DNA of 64,000 nt from Panulirus ornatus (lineage: Eukaryota > Arthropoda > Malacostraca > Decapoda > Palinuridae). Shown here piece by piece: positions 28,576 through 42,453 of the stretch (within the stretch, counting starts at the first letter, position 1; every line of letters starts with the position of its first letter). Below the pieces are notes generated by a model. It worked only from the letters and a program-made list of their open reading frames with translations, had not been told where the DNA came from and searched no databases. A program made the position numbers and the translations under genes. The DNA is taken from NCBI RefSeq assembly GCF_036320965.1, contig NC_092262.1:1100012-1164011 (forward strand). The letters run 5' to 3'.

Positions 28576-31500
28576 CTTCGTTGATTCCCTGCATGTCGTA
28601 GAAAGCGAATAAAAGGGAAGGGAAGGGAGGGGGGGTGGCTGGAAATCCACCCCTCTTGTTTTTTCAATTTTCAAAAAGTAGGAACAGATTTATATGGGTA
28701 AAACTGAAAGTTGATGGAGAGAGATGGGTGATTATTGGTGCATATGCACCTGGGCATGAGAAGAAAGATCATGAGAGGCAAGTATTTTGAGAGCAGCTGA
28801 ATGTGAAAGTGGTTTTGATGCACAAGACCGGGTTATAGTGATGGGTGATTTGAATGTAAAGGTGAGTAATGTGGCAGTAGAGGGAATAATTGGTATACAT
28901 GAGGTGGTGAGGAGCTTGTAGATTTATGTGCTGAAAAAGGACTGGTGACTGGGAATACCTGGTTTAGAAAGCGAGATATACATAAGTATACGTATGTAAA
29001 TAGGAGAGATGGCCAGAGAGCGTTATTGGAATACGTGTTAATTGATAGGCGCGCGAAAGAGAGACTTTTGGATGTTAATGTGCTGAGAGGTGCTGCAGGG
29101 ATGTCTGAACATTATCTTCTGAAGGCGATGGTGAAGATTTGTAGGGGTTTTCAGAAAAGAAGAGAAAATGTTGGGGTGAAGAGAGTGGTGATAGTAAGTG
29201 AGCTTGGGAAGGAGACTTGTGTGAGGAAGTACCAGGAGAGACTGAGTACAGAATGAAAAAAGGTGAGAACAAAGGAGGTAAGGGGAGTGAGGAAGGAATG
29301 GGATGTATTTAGGGAAGCAGTGATAGTTGCGCAAAAGATGCTTGTGGCGTGAGAAGCGTGGAAGGTGGATTGATTAGAAAGGGTAGTGAGCGGTGAGATG
29401 AAGAAGCAAAATTATTATTGAAAGAGAAGAGAGAAGCATTTGGACGATTTTTGCAGGGAAAAAATGCAATTGAGTGGGAGATGTATAAAAGAAAGAGACA
29501 GGAGGTCAAGAGAAAGGTGCAAGAGGTGAAAAAAAAGGGCAAATGAGAGTTGGGGTGAGAGAGTGTCATTAAATTTTAGGGAAAATAAAAAGATGTTCTG
29601 GAAGGAGGTAGATAAAGTGCGTGAGACAAAGGAGCAAATGGGAACTTCAGTGAAGGGGGCTAATGGGGAGCTGATAACAAGCAGTGGTGATGTGAGAAGT
29701 AGATGGAGCGAGTATTTTGAAGGTTTGTTGAATGTTTTTGATGACAGAGTGGCAGATATAGGGTGTTTTGGTCGAACAGGTGTGCAAAGTGAGAGGGTTA
29801 GGGAAAATGAGTTGGTAAACAGAGAAGAGGTAGTAAAAGCTTTGCGAGAGATGAAACCGGGAAGGCAGCAGGTTTGGATGGTATTACAGTGGAATTTATT
29901 AAAATTGGAGGTGACTGTATTGTTGACTGGTTCGTAAGGTTATTTAATATATGTATGACTCATAGTGAGGTGCCTGAGGATTGGCGGAATGCGTGCATAG
30001 TGCCATTGTACAAAGGCAGAGGGGATAAGAGTGAGTGCTCAAATTACAGAGGTATAAGTTTGTTGAGTATTCCTGGTAAATTATATGAGAGGGTATTGAT
30101 TGAGAGGGTGAAGGCATGTACAGAGCTGATATCAGATTGTGGAAGAGCAGGGTGGTTTCAGAAGTGGTAGAGGATCTGTGGATCAGGTGTTTGCTATGAA
30201 GAATGTATGTGAGAAATACGTGGAAAAGCAAATAGATTTGTATGTAGCATTTATGGATCTGGAGAAGGCATATGACAGAGTTGATGGAGATGATCTGTGG
30301 AAGTTATTAAGAATATATGGTGTGGGAGGCAAGTTGTTAGAAGCAGTGAAAAGTTTTTATCGAGGATGTCAGGCATGTATACGTGTAGGAAGAGAGGAAA
30401 GTGATTGGTTTTCAGTGAATATAGGTTTGCGGCAGGGGTGTAAGATGTCTCCATGGTTATTTAATTTGTTTATGGATGGGGTTGTTAGGGAGGTGAACGC
30501 AAGAGTTTTGGAAAGAGGGGCAAGTATACAGTCTGTTGTGGATGAGAGAGCTTGGGAAGTGAGTCAGTTGTTCGCTGACGATACAGCGCTGGCGGCTGAT
30601 TCATGTGAGAAACTGCACAAGCTGGTGACTGAGTTTGGTAAAGTGTGTGAAAGAAGAAATTTAAGAGAAAATGTGAATAAGAGCAAGGTTATTAGGTACA
30701 GTAGGGTTGAGGGCCAAGTCAATTGGGAGGTAAGTTTGAATGGAGAAAAACTGGAGGAAGTAAAGTGTTTTAGATATCTGGGAGTGGATCTGGCAGTGGA
30801 TGGAACCATGGAAGCGGAAGTGAATCATAGGGTGGGGGAGGGGGCGAAAATTCTGGGAGCCTTGAAAAATGTGTGGAAGTCGAGAACATTATCTCCGAAA
30901 ACAAGAATGAGCATGTTTGAAGGAATATTGCCTCCAACAATGTTGTATGGTTGCGAGGCGTGGGCTATGGATAGAGTTGTGCGCAGGAGGGTGGATGTGC
31001 CAGAAATGAGATGTTTGAGAACAATGTGTGGTGTGAGGTGGTTTGATCGAGTAAGTAATGTAAGGTTAAGACAGATGTGTGGAAATAAAAAGAGTGTGGT
31101 TGAGAGAGCAGAAGAGGGTGTTTTGAAATGGTTTGGGCACATGGAGAGAAAGAGTGAGGAAAGATTGACCAAGAGGATATATGTGTCGGAGGTGGAGGGA
31201 ACGAGGAGAAGTGGGTGACCAGATTGGAGGTGGAGAGATGGAGTGAAAAAGATTTTGAGTGATCTTGGCCTGAACATGCAGGAGGGTGAAAGGCGGGTAA
31301 GGAATAGAGTGAATTGGATCGATGTGATATACAGGGGTCGACGTGCTGTCAATGGATTGAATCAGGGCATGTGAAGCGTCGGGGGTAAACCATGGAAAGT
31401 TGTGTGGGTCCTGGATGTGAAAAGGGAGCTGTGGTTTCGGGGATTATTGCAGAACAGCTAGAGACTGAGTGTGAACGAATGGTGCCTTTGTTGTCTTTTC

Positions 31501-31776
31501 CTAGCGCTACCTCGCACTCATGAGGGGGGAGGGGGATGTTATTCCATGTGTGGCGAGGTGGCGATGGAAGTGAATAAAGGCAAACAGTGTGAATTGTATG
31601 CATGTGTATATATGTATGTGTCTGTGTGTGTATATATATGTGTACATTGAGATGTATCGGTATGTATATTTGCGTGTGTGGACGTGTATGTATATACATG
31701 TGTATGGGGGTGGGTTGGGCCATTTCTTTCGTCTGTTTCCTTGCGCTACCTCGCTAACGCGGGAGACAGCGACAAG
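28576..31776 (+). mobile_element. RTE-like LINE, copy 1
   Basis: A non-LTR retrotransposon copy with a partial 5' UTR (28584-28685), an endonuclease lacking its N-terminal third (from about 28690), linker, RT, a long 3' UTR, and the GCTACCTCGCTAACGCGGGA tail ending at about 31775. The EN part shows VMGDLNVKV, the GNTWFRKRDIHKYTYV signature and a terminal SEHYLL where SDH is expected. Frameshifts and stops scatter the frame before RT. The RTE assignment rests on the EN signatures and the RT C-terminus. It abuts copy 2 head-to-tail at 31773-31776. Confidence 0.85.
30139..31218 (+). pseudogene. RTE-like reverse transcriptase, copy 1
   Basis: An open frame of 359 codons that covers most of the RT and its C-terminal region. 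It shows QGGFRSGRGSVDQVFA (fingers), FMDLEKAYDRVDGDDLW (motif A), GLRQGCKMSPWLFNLFMDGV (motif B) and LFADDTALAADS (motif C, FADD with both aspartates kept). These are followed by the thumb with FRYLGVDLAVDG and the family C-terminus with LYGCEAWAMDR and KWFGHMERKSEERLTKR. It is cut by TGA at 31216-31218, and the frame continues beyond for the last 40 or so residues. One residue of the VSQLLFADD stretch is missing compared with other copies. Confidence 0.85.
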
Positions 31777-33702
31777 TGTTTTGGGAGCAGCTGAATGAGT
31801 GTATTAGTGGTTTTGATGCACGAGACCGGGTTATAGTGATGGATGATTTGAATGCAAAGGTGAGTAATGTGGCAGTTGAGGGAATAATTGGTATACATGG
31901 GGTGTTCAGTGTTGTAAATGTATAAGGTGAAGAGCTTGTAGATTTATGTGCTGAAAAAGGACATGTGATTGGGAATACCTTGTTTAAAAAGCGAGATATA
32001 CATAAGTATACGTATGTAAGTAGGAGAGATGGCCAGAGAGCTTTATTGGAATACGTGTTAATTGACAGGCGCGCGAAAGAGAGACTTTTGGATGTTAATG
32101 TGCTGAGAGGTGCAACTGGGGGGATCATTATCTTGTGGAGGCTAAGGTGAAGATTTGTATGGGTTTTCAGAAAAGAAGAGTGAATATTAGGGTGAAGAGG
32201 GTGGTGAGAGTAAGTGAGCTTGGGAAGGAGACTTGTGTGAGGAAGTACCAGGAGAGACTGAGTACAGAATGGAAAAAGGTGAGAACAATGGAAGTAAGGG
32301 GAGTGGGGAGGAATGGGATGTATTTAGGGAATCAATGATGGATTGCGCAAAAGATGCTTGTGGCATGAGAAGAGTGGGAGGTGGGTTGATTAGAAAAGGT
32401 AGTGCGTGGTGGGATGAAGAAGTAAGATTATTAGTGAAAGAGAAGAGAGAGGCATTTGGACGATTTTTGCAGGGAGAAAATGCAATTGAGTGGGAGATTT
32501 ATAAAAGAAAGAGACAGGAGGTCAAGAGAAAGGTGCAAGAGGTGATAAAGACGGCAAATGAGAGTTGGGGTGAGAGAGTATCATTAAATTTTAGGGAGAA
32601 TAAAAAGATGTTCTGGAAGGAGGTAGATAAAGTGCGTAAGACAAAGGAGCAAATGGGAACTTCAGTGAAGGGCGCAAATGGGGAGGTGATAACAAGTAGT
32701 GGTGATGTGAGAAGGAGATGGAGTGAGTATTTTGAAGGTTTGTTGAATGTGTTTGATGATAGAGTGGCAGATATAGGGTGTTTTGGTCGAGGTAGTGTGC
32801 AAAGTGAGAGGGTTAGAAAAAATGATTTGGTAAACAGAGAAGAGGTAGTAAAACCTTTGCGGAAGATGAAAGCCGGCAAGGCAACAGGTTTGGATGGTAT
32901 TGCAGTGGAATTTATTAAAAAAAGGTGGTGACTGTATTTTTGACTAGTTGGTAAGGTTATTTAATGTAAATATGACTCATGGTGAGGTGCCTGAGGATTG
33001 GCGGAATGCGTGCATAGAGCCATTGTACAAAGGCAAAGGAGATAAGAGTGAGTGCTCAAATTACAGAGGCATAAGTTTGTTGAGTATTCCTGGTAAATTA
33101 TATGGGAGGGTATTGATTGAGAGGGTGAAGGCATGTACAGAGCATCAGACTGGGGAAGAGCAGTGTGGTTTCAGAAGTGGTAGAGGATGTGTGGATCAGG
33201 TGTTTGCTTTGAAGAATGTATATGAGAAATACTTAAAAAAGCAAATGGATTTGTGTGTAGCATTTATGGATCCGGAGAAGGCATATGATAAAGTTGATAG
33301 AGATGCTCTGTGGAAGGTATTAAGAATATATGGTGTGGGAGGCAAGTTGTTAGAAGCAGTGAAAAGTTTTTATCGAGGATGTAAGGCATGTGTACGTGTA
33401 GGAAGAGAGGAAAATGATTGGTTCTCAGTGAATGTAGGTTTGCGGCAGGGGTGTGTGATGTCTCCATGATTGTTTAATTTGTTTATGGATGGGGTTGTTA
33501 GGGAGGTGAATGCAAGAGTTTTGGAAAGAGGGGCAAGTATGAAGTCTCTTGTGGATGAGAGAGCTTGGGAAGTGAGTCAGTTGTTGTTCGCTGATGATAC
33601 AGCGCTGGTGGCTGATTTATGTGAGAAATTGCAGAAGCTGGTGACTGAGTTTGGTAAAGTGTGTGAAAGAAGAAAGTTAAGAGTAAATGTGAATAAGAGC
33701 AA

Positions 33703-33706
<4 letters not shown>
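31777..33706 (+). mobile_element. RTE-like LINE, copy 2 (truncated at both ends)
   Basis: It starts inside the endonuclease ([20 protein letters not shown] equivalent) immediately after the tail of copy 1. It runs through VMDDLNAKV, the IHKYTYVSRRDGQ signature, the linker (32233-32931), and RT up to VNKSK. RT blocks: 32948-33469 (GFRSGRGCVDQVFALKN, FMDPEKAYDKVDRDAL, GLRQGCVMSP) and, after one TGA, 33470-33700 with LLFADDTALVADL. It is interrupted by (TA)n at 33707, and the 3' part is absent. Confidence 0.85.

Positions 33707-33765
<59 letters not shown>
33707..33765 (+). repeat. (TA)n microsatellite
   Basis: Pure TA between the RT of copy 2 and the 3' end of the inverted copy 3. Confidence 0.97.
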
Positions 33766-33767
<2 letters not shown>

Positions 33768-34805
33768 TATTTTTGCTTTGTCGCTGTCTCCCGCGTTTGC
33801 GTGGTAGCGCAAGGAAACAGACGAAAGAAATGGCCCAACCCACCCCCATACACATGTATATACATACGTCCACACACGCAAATATACATACCTACACAGC
33901 TTTCCATGGTTTACCCCAGACGCTTCACATGCCCCGATTCAATCCACTGACAGCACGTCAACCCCGGTATACCACATCGCTCCAATTCACTCTATTCCTT
34001 GCCCTTCTTTCACCCTCCTGCATGTTCAGGCCCCGATCACACGAAATCTTTTTCACTCCATCTTTCCACCTCCAATTTGGTCTCCCTCTTCTCCTCGTTC
34101 CCTCCACCTCCGACATATATATCCTGTTGGTCAATCTTTCCTCGCTCATTCTCTCCATGTGCCCAAACCATTTCAAAACACCCTCTTCTGCTCTCTCAAC
34201 CACGCTCTTTTTGTTTCCACACATCTCTCTTACCCTTACGTTACTTACTCGATCAAACCACCTCACACCACACATTGTCCTCAAACATCTCATTTCCAGC
34301 GCATCCATCCTCCTGCGCACAACTCTATCCATAGCCCACGCCTTGCAACCATACAATATTGTTGGAACCACTATTCCTTCAAACATACCCATTTTTGCTT
34401 TCCGAGATAATGTTCTAGACTTCCACACATTCTTCAAGGCTCACAGAATTTTCGCCCCCTCCCCCACCCTATGATCCACTTCCGCTTCCATGGTTCCATC
34501 CGCTGCCAGATCCACTCCCAGATATCTAAAACACTTCACTTCCTCCAGTTTTTCTCCATTCAAACTCACCTCCCAATTGACTTGACCCTCAACCCTACTG
34601 TACCTAATAACCTTGCTCTTATTCACATTTACTCTTAACTTTCTTCTTTCACACACTTTACCAAACTCAGTCACCAGCTTCTGCAGTTTCTCACATGAAT
34701 CAGCCACCAGCGCTGTATCATCAGCGAACAACAACTGACTCACTTCCCAAGCTCTCTCATCCCCAACAGACTTCATACTTGCCCCTCCTTCCAAAACTCT
34801 TGCAT
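33766..34805 (-). mobile_element. RTE-like LINE, copy 3 (3' half, short-UTR type)
   Basis: Read on the minus strand: RT from GASMKSVGDERAWEVSQLLF with intact FADD, through FRYLGVDLAADGTMEAEVDH, LYGCKAWAMDR and KWFGHMERMSEERL, to a stop near 33958. A short 3' UTR and the tail GCTACCACGCAAACGCGGGA follow, next to (TA)n. It is 5' truncated at about 34805. A frameshift lies near 34440. Confidence 0.85.
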
Positions 34806-34935
34806 TTTTTTTTTCTTTTCATTTCAAGCTAGAAGTTTCAGTTTTCTAAATTGTTTCTTACATTTTTCATATGTATATATATGTATGTGTGTATGTGTGT
34901 GTGTGTGTGTTTGCGTGTGTGTGTGTATGTGTGTG

Positions 34936-35015
<80 letters not shown>

Positions 35016-35029
35016 TTTTTTTTATACTA
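34806..35029 (+). repeat. Leader shared with 55357-55495: T-rich block, (GT)n and (TA)n
   Basis: CAAGCTAGAAGTTTCAGTTT and AATTGTTTCTTACATTTTTC occur here and, inverted, at 55436-55490, in both places beside the same LINE 5' UTR. Between them lie (GT)n (34879-34940), (TA)n (34941-34998) and poly(T). It is either the true 5' end of the LINE or a duplicated flank. Confidence 0.75.
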
Positions 35030-35785
35030 TCCCTGGGGATAGGGGTGAAAGAATACTTCCCACGCATTCCTCGCGTGTCGTAGAAAGCGACTAGAGGGGA
35101 CGGGAACGGGGGGCCAGAAATCCTCCCCTCCTTGTATTTTTTTTAACTTTCTAAAATGGGAAACAGAAGAAGGAGTCACGCGGGGAGTGCTCATACTCCT
35201 CGAAGGCTCAGATTGGGGTGCCTAAATGTGTGTGGATGTAACCAAGATGTGAAAAAAGGAGAGATAGGTAGTATTTTTGAGGAAAGGAACCTGGATGTTT
35301 TGGCTCCGAGTGAAACGAAGCTCAAGGGTGAAGGGGAAGAGTGGTTTGGGAATGTCTTGGGAGTAAAGTCAAGGGTTAGTGAGAGGACAAGACCAAGGGA
35401 AGTAATCCTGAAACAGGAGTTGTGGGAGTACGTGATAGAATGTAAGAAAGTAAATTCCCGATTAATATGGGTAAAACTGAAAGTTGATGGCGAGAGATGG
35501 GTGATTATTGGTGCATATGCACCTGGGTACGAGAAGAAACATCATGAGAGGCAAGTGTTTTGGGAGCAGCTGAATGAGTGTGTTAGTGGTTTTGATGCAC
35601 GAGACCGGGTTATAGTGATGAGTGATTTGAATGCAAAGGTGAATAATGTGGCAGTTGAGGGAATAATTGGTGTACATGGGGTGTTCAGTGTTGTAAATGG
35701 AAATGGTGAAGAGCTTGTAGATTTATGTGCTGAAAAAGGAGTGATGATTGGGAATACCTGGTTTAAAAAGCGAGATATACATAAG
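35030..35785 (+). mobile_element. RTE-like LINE, copy 4: 5' UTR and endonuclease
   Basis: The best-preserved 5' half in the window. After the 5' UTR (ATCCCTGGGGATAGGGGTGA onwards) a frame opens at 35156. It shows [11 protein letters not shown] (EN motif with the metal-binding Asn), APSETKL (E/T motif), [18 protein letters not shown] (the usual GDLN has Ser for Gly) and [13 protein letters not shown]. At HKY the sequence turns into (TA)n and the rest of the element is missing. The open frame seems to continue only because TA repeats have no stop in that phase. Confidence 0.85.
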
Positions 35786-36248
<463 letters not shown>

Positions 36249-38082
36249 CCAGAGTAAGGCAGGACAGGAGAGAGACGCTTGGGACAAGAGTAAGGCAGGA
36301 TAGGAGAGAAAGGATTTGGACGAGAGTCAGGCAGGACAAGAAAGAGAGTCTTGGGACGAGCGTCAGGTATGACAGGAGAGAGAGGGTTGGGGCGAGAATA
36401 GGCAGGAAAGGAGAGAGTAGCTTGTGACGAGAGTCAGGCAGGACGGGATATAGAGGTTTACGACAAGACTCAGGCATTACAGGAGAGAGAGATAGGATTT
36501 GGACGAGAATCAGCCAGGACAGGAGAGAGACACAGGCTTAGGACGAGAGTCAAGCAGGACAGGAGAGAGATTCATTGGACGAGAGTCAGGAAGGACAGGA
36601 AAAAGATGCATAAGACAAAAGTCAGGTAAAACAGGAGAGAGAGGCTTGGGACGAGAGTCAGGCAGGACAGGACAGAGAGGATTAGGACGAGAGTCACGGA
36701 GGACAGAAGAGAGAGGCTTAGGACGAGAGTCAGCAAAGAAAGGAGAGAGATGATTGGAACGACAATCACGTAGGACAGGAGAGAGACGCTTTTGACAAGA
36801 GTAAGGCAGGACAGGAGAGAGAGGCTTCGGACGAGAGTCAGGAAGGACAAGAGAGAGAGGCTTGGGACGAGAGTCAGGCAGGAAAGGAGAGAGAGGATTC
36901 GCAAGAGAGTCAGAAACGACAGGTGTGAGAGAGAGGCTTCGGACTAGAGTCAGGCAGGACAGGAGAGAGAGGGCTGGGACGAGAGTCAGGCAAGACAGGA
37001 GAGAGAGGATTAAGAAGAGAGTAAGGTAGGACAGGAGAGAGACGCTTGGGACAAGAGGAAGGCAGGATAGGAGATAAAGTATTAGGACGAGAGTCACGCA
37101 GGACAGGAGAGAGAGGCTTGGGACAAGACTAAGGTAGGACAGGAGAGAAAGGCTTCGGACGAAAGTCAGGCACGACAGTAGAGAGACTCTTGTGACAAGA
37201 GTAAGGCAGGATAGGAGAGAAAGGCTTAGGACGAGAGTCAGGAAGGACAGGAGAGAGAGGCATGGGACGCGAGTCAGGCAGGAAAGGAGAGTGAGGATTC
37301 GCACGAGAGTCAGGCACGACAGGTGTGAGAGACAGTCTTGGTACGAGAGTCAGGCAGGACAGGAGATTGAGGGTTGGGACAAGAGTCAGGCAAGACAGGA
37401 GAGAGAGGATTAAACGAGAGTAAGGCAGGACAGGATTGAGACGCTTGGGACAAGAGTAAGGCAGAGGAGGAGAGAAAGGATTGGGACGAGAGTCAGGCAG
37501 GACAGGACAGATAGGATTCGGACGAGACTTATGTAGGACAGGTGTGAGAGAGAGGCTTGGGACTAGAGTCAGGCAGGACAGGAGAGAGAGGCTTGGGACG
37601 AGAATCAGGCAGGACAGGAGAGAGGCTTAAGACGAGAGTCAGGCAAAATCGGAGAGAAAGGATTAGGTCGAGAGTCAGGCAGCACAAGAGAGAGAATCTT
37701 GTGGCGATAGTCAGGTAGGACAGGAGCGAGATAATTGTCACGAGAGTCAGGCAGGACAGGAGAGAGATGATTGGGACGAGAGTCAGGCAGGACAGGTGAG
37801 AGAGAAAGTCTTGGGACGAGAGTCAGGCAGGACTGGAGAGAGAGGCTTGGGACGAGAGTCAGGCAGAACAGGAGAAAGAGGCTTAGGACGAGAGTCAGGC
37901 AGGACCGGAGAGAGAGGATTGGGACGAGAGTCAGGCAGGACAGGAGAGAGAGGCTTGGGACGAGAGTGAGTCAGGAGAGGAGAGAGAGGCTTGTTACGAG
38001 AGTCAGGGAGGATAGGAGACAGGGGGTTGGGACGAAAATAGGCAGGAAAGGAGAGAGAGGCTTTGGACTAGAGTCAGGCAGG

Positions 38083-38218
<136 letters not shown>

Positions 38219-38846
38219 AAGCGGGAAAGAGAAAGAGAGAGATGCTTGTGACGAGAGGCAGGCAGGACAGGAGAGAGAGCATTGGTACGACATTCAGGCA
38301 GGAAGGGAGAGAGAGTCATAGGACGAGAGACAGGCAGGACAGGGGATAGAGGCTTAGGACGAGAGACAGGCAGGACAGGAGAGAGAGGCTTAGGACGAGA
38401 GTCAGGCAAAATAGGAGAGATAGAATTAGGTCGAGAGTCATTCAGGACAGGAGAGAGAGGCTTGTGGCGATAGTCAGGCAGGACAGGAGAGAGATGATTG
38501 GGACGAGAGTCAGACAGGACAGGTGACAGAGAGAGTCTTGGGACGAGAGTCAGGCAGGACAGGAGAGAGAGGCTTGGGACAAGAGTCAGGTAGTACAGGA
38601 GAAAGAGGCTTAGGACGAGAGTCAGGCAGGACAGGAGAGAGAGGATTGGGACGAGAGTCAGACAGGACAGGAGAGAGAGGCTTGGGACGAGAGTCAGGCA
38701 GGACAGGAGAGAGAGGCTTGGGACGAGAGTGAGTCAGGATACTAGAGAGAAGCTTGTTACGAAGGTTAGGCAGGATAGGAGAGAGAGGGTTAGGATGAGA
38801 ATAGGCAGGAAAGGAGAGAGAGGCTTTGGAGTAGAGTCAGGCAGGG

Positions 38847-38956
<110 letters not shown>

Positions 38957-39806
38957 GAGAAGAGGGAGAGAGAAAGAGAGAGATGCTTGTAACGAGAGGC
39001 AGGCAGGACAGGAGAGAGAGCATTGGAACGAGAGTCAGGCAGGACAGGAGAGAGAGGCTTAGGACGAGAGTCAGGCAGGACAGGAGAGAGAGGCTTGGGA
39101 CGAGAGTCAGGCAAAATAGGAGAGAAAGGATTAGGTCGAGAATCATTCAGGACAGTAGAGAGAGGATTGGGACGAGAGTCAGGCAGGAGATGAGCGATAG
39201 GATTCGGACAAGAGTCAGGCAGGACAGGTGTGAGAAAGAGGCTTGGGACTAGAGTCAGGCAGGACAGGAGAGAGAGGCTTGGGACGAGAATCAGGCAGGA
39301 CAGGAGAGAGGCTTAAGACGAGAGTCAGGCAAAATAGGAGAGAAAAGATTAGGTCGAGAGTCAGGTAGGACAAGAGAGAGAATCTTGTGGCGATAGTCAG
39401 GCAGGACAGGAGAGAGATAATTGGGACGAGAGTCAGGCAGGACAGGTGAGAGAGAGAGGCTTGGGACGAGATTCAGGCAGGACAGGAGAGATAGGCTTGG
39501 GACGAAAGTCAGGGAGGACAGGAGAAAGAGGGTTAGGACGAGAGTCAGACAGGACAGGAGAGAGAGGATTGGGACGAGAGTCAGGCAGGACAGGAGAGAG
39601 ACGCTTGGGACGAGAGTCAGTCAAGACAGGAGAGAGAGGCTTGGGACGAGAGACAGGCAGGGCAGGAGAGAGAGGCTTGGGACGAAAGTTAGGCAGGACA
39701 GTGGAGAGAGAGGCTTTTCACGTTAGTCGGGCAGGATAGCAGAGATGGTTGGGAGGAGAATAGGCAGGAACGGAGAGAGAGGCTTGGGACGAGAGTAATG
39801 CAGGAC

Positions 39807-39942
<136 letters not shown>

Positions 39943-42332
39943 TACGACAAAAGTCAGGCAAAACAGAAGAGAGAGGCTTGGGACGAGAGTCAGGCAGGAC
40001 AGGACTGAGAGAATTAGGACGAGAGTTAAGGAGGACAGAAGAGAGAGGCTTAGCACGAGAGTCAGTAAGGAAAGGAGAGAAATGATTGGAACGACAGTCA
40101 CGCAGGACAGGAGAATAACGCTTGGCACAAGACTAAGGTAGGACAGGAGAGAGAGGCCTCGGACGAGAGTCAGGCAGGACTGTAGAGAGACGCTTGTGAC
40201 AAGAGTAAGGCAGGACAGGAGAGAGAGGCTTGGGACTAGAGTCAGGAAGGACAAGAGAGAGAGACTTGGGACGAGAGTCAGGCAGGAAAGGAGAGAGAGG
40301 ACTCGTAGGAGAGTCAGGTACGACAGGTGTGGGAGAGAGGTTTGGGACGAGAGTCAGGCAGGACAGAAGAGAGAGGCTTAAGACCAGAGTAAGGCAGGAC
40401 AGGAGAGAGACGCTTGGGACAAGAGTAAGGCAGGATAGGAGAGAAAGGATTTGGACGAGAGTCAGGCAGGACAAGAAAGAGAGTCTTGGGACGAGGGTCA
40501 GGTATGACAGGAGAGAGAGGGTTGGGGCGAGAATAGGCAGGAAAGGAGAGAGTAGCTTGTGACGAGAGTCAGGCTGGACGGGATATAGAGGTTTACGACA
40601 AGACTCAGGCATTACAGGAGAGAGAGAGATAGGATTTGGACGAGAATCAGCCAGGACAGGAGAGAGACACAGGCTTAGGACGAGAGTCAAGCAGGACAGG
40701 AGAGAGATTCATTGGACGAGAGTCAGGAAGGACAGGAAAAAGATGCATAAGACAAAAGTCAGGTAAAACAGGAGAGAGAGGCTTGGGACGAGAGTCAGGC
40801 AGGACAGGACAGAGAGGATTAGGACGAGAGTCACGGAGGACAGAAGAGAGAGGCTTAGGACGAGAGTCAGCAAAGAAAGGAGAGAGATGATTGGAACGAC
40901 AATCACGTAGGACAGGAGAGAGACGCTTTTGACAAGAGTAAGGCAGGACAGGAGAGAGAGGCTTCGGACGAGAGTCAGGAAGGACAAGAGAAAGAGGCTT
41001 GGGACTAGAGTCAGGCAGGACAGGAGAGAGAGAGGCTTAAGACGAGAGTAAGGCAGGACAGGAGAGAGACGCTTTGGACAAGAGTAAGGCAGGATAGGAG
41101 AGAAAGGATTGGGTCTAGAGTCAGGCAGGACAGGAGAGAGAGGCTTGGGACGAGAGGTAGGCAAGACTGGAGAGAGAGTCTTAGGACGAGAGTCATGCAG
41201 GACAGGTGTGACAGAGAGGCTTGGGACTTGAGTCAGGCAGGACAGGAGAGAGAGGCTTGGGACGAGAATCAGGCAGGAAAGGAGAGAGGCTTAAGACAAG
41301 AGTCAGGCAAAATAGGAGAGAAAGGATTAGGTCGAGAGTCAGGAAGGATAGGAGAGAGAAGCTTGTGGCGATAGTCAGGCAGGACAGGAGAGAGATTATT
41401 GGGACGAGAGTCAGGCAGGACAGGTGAGAGAGGCTTGGGACGAGAGTCAGGCAGGACAGGAAAGAGCGGCTTCTGACAAGAGTCTGGAAGCAAAGGAGAC
41501 AGAGGATTCGCAGGAGAGTCAGGTACGACAGGTGTGAGAGAGAGGCTTGGGACGAGAGTCAGGCAGGACAGGAGAGAGAGAGTTGGGACGAGAGTCAGGC
41601 AGGACAGGAGAGAGACGCTTAGGACAAGAGTAAGGCAGGATAGGAGAGAAAGGATTAGGTCGAGAGTCAGGTAGGACAGGTGAGAAAAGCTTGTGGCGAT
41701 AGTCAGGCAGGACAGGAGAGAGATGATTGGGACGAGAGTCAGGCAGGACAGGTGAGAGAGAGTCTTTTGACGAGAGTCAGGCAGGACAGGAGAGATAGGA
41801 TTCGGACGAGAGTCAGGCAGGACATGTGTGAGAGAGAGGCTTGGGACTAGAGTCTGGGAGGAAAGGAGAGAGAGGCTTGGGACGAGAATCAGGAAGGACA
41901 GGAGAGAGGCTTAAGACGAGAGTCAGGCAAAATAGGAGAGAAAGGATTAGGTCGAGAGACAGACAGGACAGGTTAGAGAAGATTGTGGCGAAAGTAAGGC
42001 AGGACAGGAGAGAGGTGACTGGTACGAAAGTCAGGCAGGACAGTTGAGAGAGAGTCTTGGGACGAGAACTAGGCAGGACAGAAGAGAGAGGCTTGGTACG
42101 AGATTCAGGCAGTACAGGAGAAAGAGGATTAGGACGAGAGTCAACCAGGACAGGAGAGAAAGGATTGGGACAAGAGTCAGGCAGGACAGGAGAGAGAGAC
42201 TTGGGACGATAGTGAGTCAGGACAGGAGATAGCGGCTTGTTACGAGAGTCAGGCAGGGTAGGAAAGAGAGGGTTGGGACGAGAATAGGCAGGAAAGGAGA
42301 GAGAGGCTTTGGACTAGAGTCAGGCAGGACAA

Positions 42333-42453
<121 letters not shown>

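Noticed and set aside
33999..34474. Plus-strand frames rich in Phe/His/Pro/Ser (MFRPRSHKIFF types), repeated at 50.7, 52.1, 57.1 and 63.2 kb
   Set aside because: They are antisense to the C-terminal part of LINE RT, and their similarity to one another only reflects the LINE copies.
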